A stretch of 12,295 nt of DNA. Origin: Euperipatoides rowelli. Lineage: Eukaryota > Onychophora > Udeonychophora > Euonychophora > Peripatopsidae. The notes beneath the pieces were generated by a model. It had not been told where the DNA came from. It did not search any database and saw only the letters and a list, made by a program, of their open reading frames with translations. This document shows positions 7,340 to 12,295 of this stretch, piece after piece (position 1 is the stretch's first letter; each line of letters opens with the position of its first letter). A program made the position numbers and the translations under genes. The stretch lies in the NCBI GenBank assembly GCA_003024985.2, contig PXIH01S0010302.1; one strand, written 5' to 3'.

Positions 7340-7747
7340 GGCTGGATTAATGCTTCCCCAAATCATTTTTTTAGATTAAATTTGTGCATTTCTAATGCAA
7401 ATTTCTACTATTCCAAGTCTAAACTGAATATTACTTTTATTTTCATTGTATCACAAATGATATTGTTATATCTACTATTCTTAGCCAATTTTTCAAAAAA
7501 AAAAATTGAGTAAATCTTGCTGTTTTGGTATCTAAAAGTAAAACGTTAAAGATATATTATAAACATATAGGCTTTAGTTACCAATTTTTAGTCTTAATAT
7601 AGGAAAATTATTTATATCTAACTAAAGGAGACTAATACTTTATTATACATTATGATAATAATTTAAATGCAGTAATAATAATGTTATTCAAAATAATAAT
7701 TCTTCAAAATATTCTGTTGGATTTTATTTTTTTAATTTTATAATTCA
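7340..7747. other. Gene-free, very AT-rich stretch
   Basis: A plus-strand frame of 66 codons begins inside the hairpin at 7313 and is taken as incidental. AATAAT-type runs occur at about 7650-7705. Nothing else was recognised. Confidence 0.55.
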
Positions 7748-8932
7748 TACTGGTACTAAGTACCTTTTCTAAAATCTTTATCATTACTAATACCTCTTCT
7801 AAAAACTTTACCCTACTATGTATCTTTTCTAAAATCTCTACCAGTACTGCATAATTCTTCTAAAATCTTTACCAGTATTACATATTTCTTCTAAAATATT
7901 TAATGGTACTACATACTTTTTCTAAAATCTTTGCCAATACTACATACCTCATATAAAATCTTCACCATACTATGTATCTCTTCTAAAATTCTTACCAGTC
8001 GTACTACATAGTACAGACCTTGTCTAAATGTTTACCAGTACTACAGACCTCTATAGAATATTTTCCATACTGTGCACCTATCCTAAATCTTTACCAGTAC
8101 TACATACTTCTTATAATTTTTACCAGTACTACGGAACTCTTCTAAAATCTTTACCAGTACTACTTAACTCTTCTAAAATTTTTATCAGTACTACTTAACT
8201 CTTCTATAATCTTTACCAGTACTACATAACTCTTTTAAAATATTTACCAGTAGTAAATAACTCTTCTAAAATCTTTACCAGTACTAAATAACTCTTCTAA
8301 AATCTTTACCAGTATGACATCTCATCTAAATGTTTACTAGTACTACAGACCTCTGTAGAATCATTTCATACTGTGCACCTATTCTAAAATCTTTATCGTA
8401 CTACAGACCTCTGTAGAATCTTTTCATACTGTGCTCCTATTCTAAAATCTTTACCAATATTACATATTTCTTCTAAAATCATTACCAGTACTACATAACT
8501 CTTCTAAAATCTTTACCATACTATGTACCTCTTCTAAAATTTTAACCATTACTACATACCTCATATAAATGTTTACCAGTACTACTTACCCCTATTATCT
8601 TTTCCATACTGTGCACCTTTTCTAAAATCTTTTACAGTACTGTATACTTCTAAAATCTTAACCAGTACTACATAACTCTTCTAAAATCTTTACCTCTTCT
8701 AAAATATTTACCAGTACTATGTGTCTCTTCTAAAATCTTTACAAGTACTATGTGTTTCTTTTAAAATCTTTACCAGTACTATGTGTCTCTACTAAAATCT
8801 TTTCCAGTACTATGTACCTCTTCTCAAATCTTTACCAGTACTACAGACCACTTCTAATATATTTGCCTCTTCTAAAATATTTACCAGCACTACATAGCTC
8901 TTCTAAAATGTTTACCACTACATACCTTTTCT
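7748..8932. repeat. Minisatellite array, about 39 units of roughly 31 bp
   Basis: The unit reads approximately CTCTTCTAAAATCTTTACC followed by AGTACTACATAA. About 39 degenerate units follow one another head to tail with no foreign insert. Some units are identical over most of their length (for example around 8135, 8265 and 8290), whereas others have indels and run to 28-33 bp. A variant type containing CATACTGTGCACC recurs at 8066, 8367, 8425 (with one change) and 8605, often after CTACAGACCTCT. The unit length is not a multiple of three and the units vary in length, so the 67-codon frame at 8752-8955 is an artefact of the repeat. No function is visible. Confidence 0.95.
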
Positions 8933-9674
8933 TGGGGGCTTTGAATAATTATTAAAAGTAAAATAAATAGAACTTATGTTGGCCAGAATTAAATTCTAAA
9001 AAAACGCAAAACAGATATAACTGCACAAAAAATTTGCAGGAATATTTATATCTGAATTTTGAGGAAACTTTCACAAACTTTTAAGTTTGTGTATATTTTC
9101 ACAATGTGACCCGAAGTTTGATTCTCAATTCAACTTTGAAACTAAATACTATAGATGTATTAGTTGAGTACTTGTGTAATTATGGTTGTCCATTTCAAAT
9201 AGTTTTAAATAATTGTATACACTTCACTTCAGAGTTTCAATAATTCACTATAAATAAGGCAGTAGTAGAGGGTAGTATAGATTTATAAAATGTTTCTAGT
9301 AAGAATGGATTCAAGCTAGTAATATGAGACAACATATCTCAGAAGGTATTATTTGTTTTGACATTTACATTTTACACCTCATACCAGGAACAAAAAAATA
9401 TTGATGAATTTATATGGGTTATGATGGTCCTCAGAATAGCGTCCACACAAATGTTATTAACAACAAACCGTTGGATATCAAAGTCTGGATGTTATCATAA
9501 AATATATAAAATGAAGAAAAAATAAATCGTTCACATTTGAATCCATATATCTTTTATTTTGACAAGAAAAAACAAAGATAATAAACCCGAAATAGCGGAT
9601 AATGCTTACCACAAAGCGTTGGCAATAACAACTGTCTGTGCTTCATGCCTTTACATTGTTAACACGCATATACC
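8933..9674. other. Gene-free stretch right of the minisatellite
   Basis: No gene was recognised. A 20-base palindrome at 9072-9091 is listed separately. On the minus strand GTGGTAAGC (near 9605-9613) resembles a splice donor, but no exon could be attached to it. Confidence 0.5.
9072..9091. repeat. 20-base palindrome
   Basis: CACAAACTT and AAGTTTGTG are exact reverse complements separated by TT. It could form a small hairpin. No T-tract terminator context or gene end is nearby, so no role is assigned. Confidence 0.7.
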
Positions 9675-10361
9675 ATGAAAATAAATATTGGCCAAATGGC
9701 AGAACCAATATGTATGAAATGTGACATTATTAAGGAAAACATGATACATGAAGGTGAGAAAGGAAAGACTGACAATGTGAGAATGGTTTCATACGACTCT
9801 ATGGGTGCTTACCAGCGCCACTCTCAAAGGTGTCAACATTTGGAATTCATGATATAAAAAAAACAAGGCAAGGATAACTTATAAGTAAATTCATTATAGG
9901 GTAGATAATTATGATCAAGACTAGATGAAATTCTACCATTACCATATTATTTCAAATTATTATTATTGTTTCCCTTCAAATTTCACCGTTAGATCATTTT
10001 CAATAGAACATAATAGAAATTTTAAATCATTGTGTAAAAATAAACATTAGGATTTAAAAGTCTTCCACATTTTGTATCTATGATTGTATCACAGATATTA
10101 GAAAATGCCCTTTGTTAACAAAATGTATTCTGAAAAATAAAAACAGGATTTATAATTGAGCTGAAGTTTTGATTTTGACATTGAAGGTAGGAGTGAGAAG
10201 GCAAAATATTACAATGACAAATAATTACAAACACAGTAGGCCTATATACTTTAAGTTGAAACAAAATTTCAAAAAAAAAAAAAAATTATTTTTAATAATA
10301 CTTTCAAACATTTTAAGATGGAAGGGGGAGGGAAGCTTGCTTTTTTTGGATGGAGATTATT
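9675..10361. other. Stretch without a supported gene
   Basis: A 60-codon plus-strand frame (9675-9857) has a mixed composition but no recognisable motif, and a donor-like AAG/GTGAGA falls inside it near 9752. It is not called as a gene. A second plus-strand frame (10169-10426) is Lys/Ile/Tyr-rich and runs through an A15 homopolymer at 10271-10285. Both are probably incidental. Confidence 0.45.
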
Positions 10362-11141
10362 ATAGGTTTATTCTTATATTACAAAAACATGATACAAATA
10401 AGTATTACACAAATTATCAAAAATAAATTACCGTTGCACCCCTAGCCCCAGAGGATATGGGGTAGCAATCACAAAAGTAGCTTGATAAGTTTTGATTTGA
10501 ATCATAAAAAGAACACAAAAAATAAAACAAAACAGTTCCAGGAGTTTTTAAAATCCATAAATCAATTTAAAAAGAAATAAATTGTTCAAGAAACAATCCA
10601 GATTTTAACAAATATAGATAACAATAAGCACCATTCCAAAATAAATAAAAAATCAATCTCAAAGTTCAGGCAACAGCGAAGATCAGCAACACCAAGCACA
10701 TGCAAGAAAATATCACGTTAATATAACGTTATTCTGTAGTCCCAAATGAAGACAGAAGAACGCCGCCATCAAAACAGTACCTTTAAACAGAAAACTCCAG
10801 GAACATAATACAATAGTAATAAATAGTATAATAAATGAACACAACAAATAAGGAATAACTAAACTTGGATGCAATAATTCCATGAACGCACAGAAGCAAG
10901 GCCTCAAATAGCAGAAAAACGGAACCATTTCCACACAGGTAATCCACTATAAAACAAATGATGTTAAAAATTGTTAAAATTGTCCGAAGAATTCCGCTAA
11001 TGACTGCCAAAATCAATGCTTCACATAGTTACAGCACCATAATAAAAAATAATTTAAATAATAAAAGTGCCGACACATTATAGAAAATTGAAAAACAAAA
11101 GTGTCGTAACACAACAGATGCAGCCGAAAAGGCGCCATATT
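10362..11141 (-). mobile_element. Non-LTR retrotransposon-like element, copy 2, about 780 bp
   Basis: The 3' part (10364-10659) shares four ordered blocks with the copy at 1469-1796, so the two belong to one family. Read on the minus strand, the suggested 5' end starts AATATGGCGCC (11131-11141), a second YY1-like GATGGCGGCG lies at 10761-10770, and the element ends in AATAAACCTATA. GATTATT occurs directly at both proposed borders (10355-10361 and 11142-11148) and could be a 7-bp target-site duplication, though the borders were chosen by eye. A perfect 14-bp inverted pair, GTTCCAGGAGTTTT (10535-10548) with its complement at 10791-10804, lies inside. No reverse transcriptase or endonuclease is encoded. 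The two overlapping minus-strand hydrophobic frames (10713-10934 and 10783-11016) show no known motif. It may be an internally deleted or non-autonomous derivative. Confidence 0.45.
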
Positions 11142-11155
11142 GATTATTCAATATG
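11136..11155. repeat. 7-bp inverted repeat at the proposed 5' border of copy 2
   Basis: CATATTG (11136-11142) and CAATATG (11149-11155) pair around ATTATT. The symmetry straddles the proposed insertion border and may be coincidental. Confidence 0.5.
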
Positions 11156-12155
11156 AGGGTGAATGGCTGTTGTTCCTACCCCTCCTACCCAAAGTGGTGT
11201 CTAATTTAACAAAATCATATTTTAAAGGCTTAGTATCATTAAATTTTAATTCTAATGATTTCCCCTATCTTCAACAATCAACTCCTTTAAATACTGTAAA
11301 GATTACAATCTATAAATTTATTATTAGCTCATTTTTTAAATATAACACAGTTTTAATAAAACTGACATTATTTTAATCTTAAGCAAACTTGGCCTACATT
11401 TATTTTCTCATGGAGCCATGGCCTGTGACCAATAAAGAAAAGACGAAATATTGATTATTAAAATTTCAATTTTAGAAACCATTAATCATAAAATTAAATT
11501 CAGTTCAAAAAGGAGAGAGAGAGAGAAAAAAGAAGCTTTAAATTTACACATTTGAACTAATTAGTTTTAAAATTCGTTCTCATGCAAATTATTTTATCAA
11601 TTTTTGATTGCTTCAATTTTACATAATTATTTGGAGCCGAAACATCACAAATGAAACTTGAGAGAAAGTAAAATGTCTTTCAAAACTGTAATCAAAGTGG
11701 CAGCCGTTTAGTTTCTTGGAGGAAACCAACTTCCACTTAACAAGACAAAGAGAACACAAAGCCTGCAAATTAAAAACAAACAGAAAGCTTAATGCAATCA
11801 CCTACATACTTCACACATACTATTAGAAAATAATTGAGCAATATCTATTATAAAACTAAACAGTAGCTGCAAACTCACACAACACAAAGTGCTTTTAAAT
11901 TTCACAGTAAAATCAAGACTTCCCATAGTATGGTAATTAAAACTTTCAATTCAAATATCAATTTGACGGAGACACATCTAACACAGATGTCTATCTCAAT
12001 GTTACTTACCCATCTATAAATACAAAATAAATAAAAGGAACAGAGTAGGTTATTGATTAATTTGTTTTATTTTATATTTTTATAAGACATGCATCAGGAT
12101 ACAGGAATTAAGATTGGAAATAATTTTTCTTTTCTGTTGTAATTCTATCATTATT
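11156..12155. other. Gene-free AT-rich stretch with a GA microsatellite
   Basis: A (GA)7 run lies at 11513-11526 and continues into A-rich sequence. The 78-codon plus frame (11140-11376) and the 60-codon minus frame (11619-11801) have no recognisable motif and are taken as incidental. ACATCT and AGATGT form a small 6-bp stem near 11975-11990. No RNA gene is seen. Confidence 0.5.
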
Positions 12156-12295
12156 ATATCCAGATACTTGCTTTCAGGAACTTCGCTACTTTTATATCCG
12201 GATGCTTGCTTTTGGAAACTTTGGTGCTTTTATATCTGGATGCTTGCTTTTGGAAACTTTGGTGCTTTTATATCCAGATGCTTGCTTTTGGAAAC
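12156..12295. repeat. 38-bp tandem array, 3.7 copies, open at the window edge
   Basis: Copies start at 12156, 12194, 12232 and 12270; the last is cut by the window end at 26 bases. The unit runs from ATATCCGGATGCTTGC to TTTGGTGCTTTT. Copies 2 and 3 differ at one base. Copy 1 is about 79 percent identical to copy 2 (30 of 38), as expected for an array edge where homogenisation is weaker. The array probably continues beyond the window. Confidence 0.95.

Noticed and set aside
7313-7513. Plus-strand frame of 66 codons starting in the hairpin
   Set aside because: The ATG is part of the inverted repeat. The rest is AT-rich sequence ending in poly-Lys from an A run, with no motif.
7748-8932. CRISPR-like array because of regular ~31-bp periodicity
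   Set aside because: There are no unique spacers; the whole unit is repeated head to tail and degenerate, and the context is eukaryotic.
8752-8955. Plus-strand frame of 67 codons
   Set aside because: It lies almost wholly inside the 31-bp minisatellite. The unit is not a multiple of three and varies in length, so the frame is a by-product of repeat composition.
9675-9857. Plus-strand frame of 60 codons with a mixed composition
   Set aside because: Short, no recognised motif, a stop codon just before the ATG and a donor-like site in the middle. Plausible as an exon fragment but not supportable.
10713-11016. Two overlapping minus-strand hydrophobic frames that look like membrane proteins
   Set aside because: They overlap in different frames within a retroelement-like repeat, and T-rich DNA reads as hydrophobic residues. 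No start context or motif supports either.
12232-12263. TGCTTGCTTTTGG resembling the start of U6 snRNA
   Set aside because: Similarity is limited to a few bases and the sequence is part of a 38-bp tandem repeat. The conserved U6 core does not follow.

Overview
This window looks like non-coding, repeat-rich DNA from a metazoan nuclear genome, probably an invertebrate. I cannot name the phylum from sequence alone. The evidence is strong AT-richness throughout, no open frame longer than about 100 codons in 12.3 kb, a 31-bp tandem array of about 1.2 kb, a second 38-bp array running off the right edge, long homopolymer C, A and T runs, and several degenerate pieces that look like transposable elements. 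There are no operons, ribosome-binding sites, rRNA, complete tRNAs or CRISPR arrays, so a prokaryotic reading is not supported.

Left part (1-2900). A small element-like fold with nested palindromes and 16-bp direct repeats lies at 291-382. A reverse-strand repeat copy at 1469-1796 looks like the 3' tail of a non-LTR retrotransposon and has a diverged relative at 10362-11141. A short G+C-richer patch with an ETS-like site is at about 2222-2262. The most protein-like open frame of the window is on the minus strand at 2552-2860: 102 residues with a convincing signal peptide and four N-glycosylation sequons. It is only a candidate gene.

Middle (2900-7750). This is mostly AT-rich DNA without genes. 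It holds a 15-bp hairpin (3544-3581), a possible decayed dispersed repeat (about 3720-4240), three cytosine-rich tracts (4769-4791, 6559-6572, 7070-7083), degenerate transposon-like and tRNA-like pieces (6594-6737), and a perfect 27-bp inverted repeat with a 6-nt loop (7280-7339).

Right part (7750-12295). The 31-bp minisatellite occupies 7748-8932 and contains recurring variant monomers. After gene-poor sequence comes the second, longer copy of the retrotransposon-like family (10362-11141, minus strand), then AT-rich sequence with a GA microsatellite, then the 38-bp array (12156 to the edge).

I see no set of genes working together and no evidence for a new multi-gene system. The items most worth checking are the secreted-protein candidate, the perfect hairpin, the paired retrotransposon-like tails, and the variant structure of the two tandem arrays.
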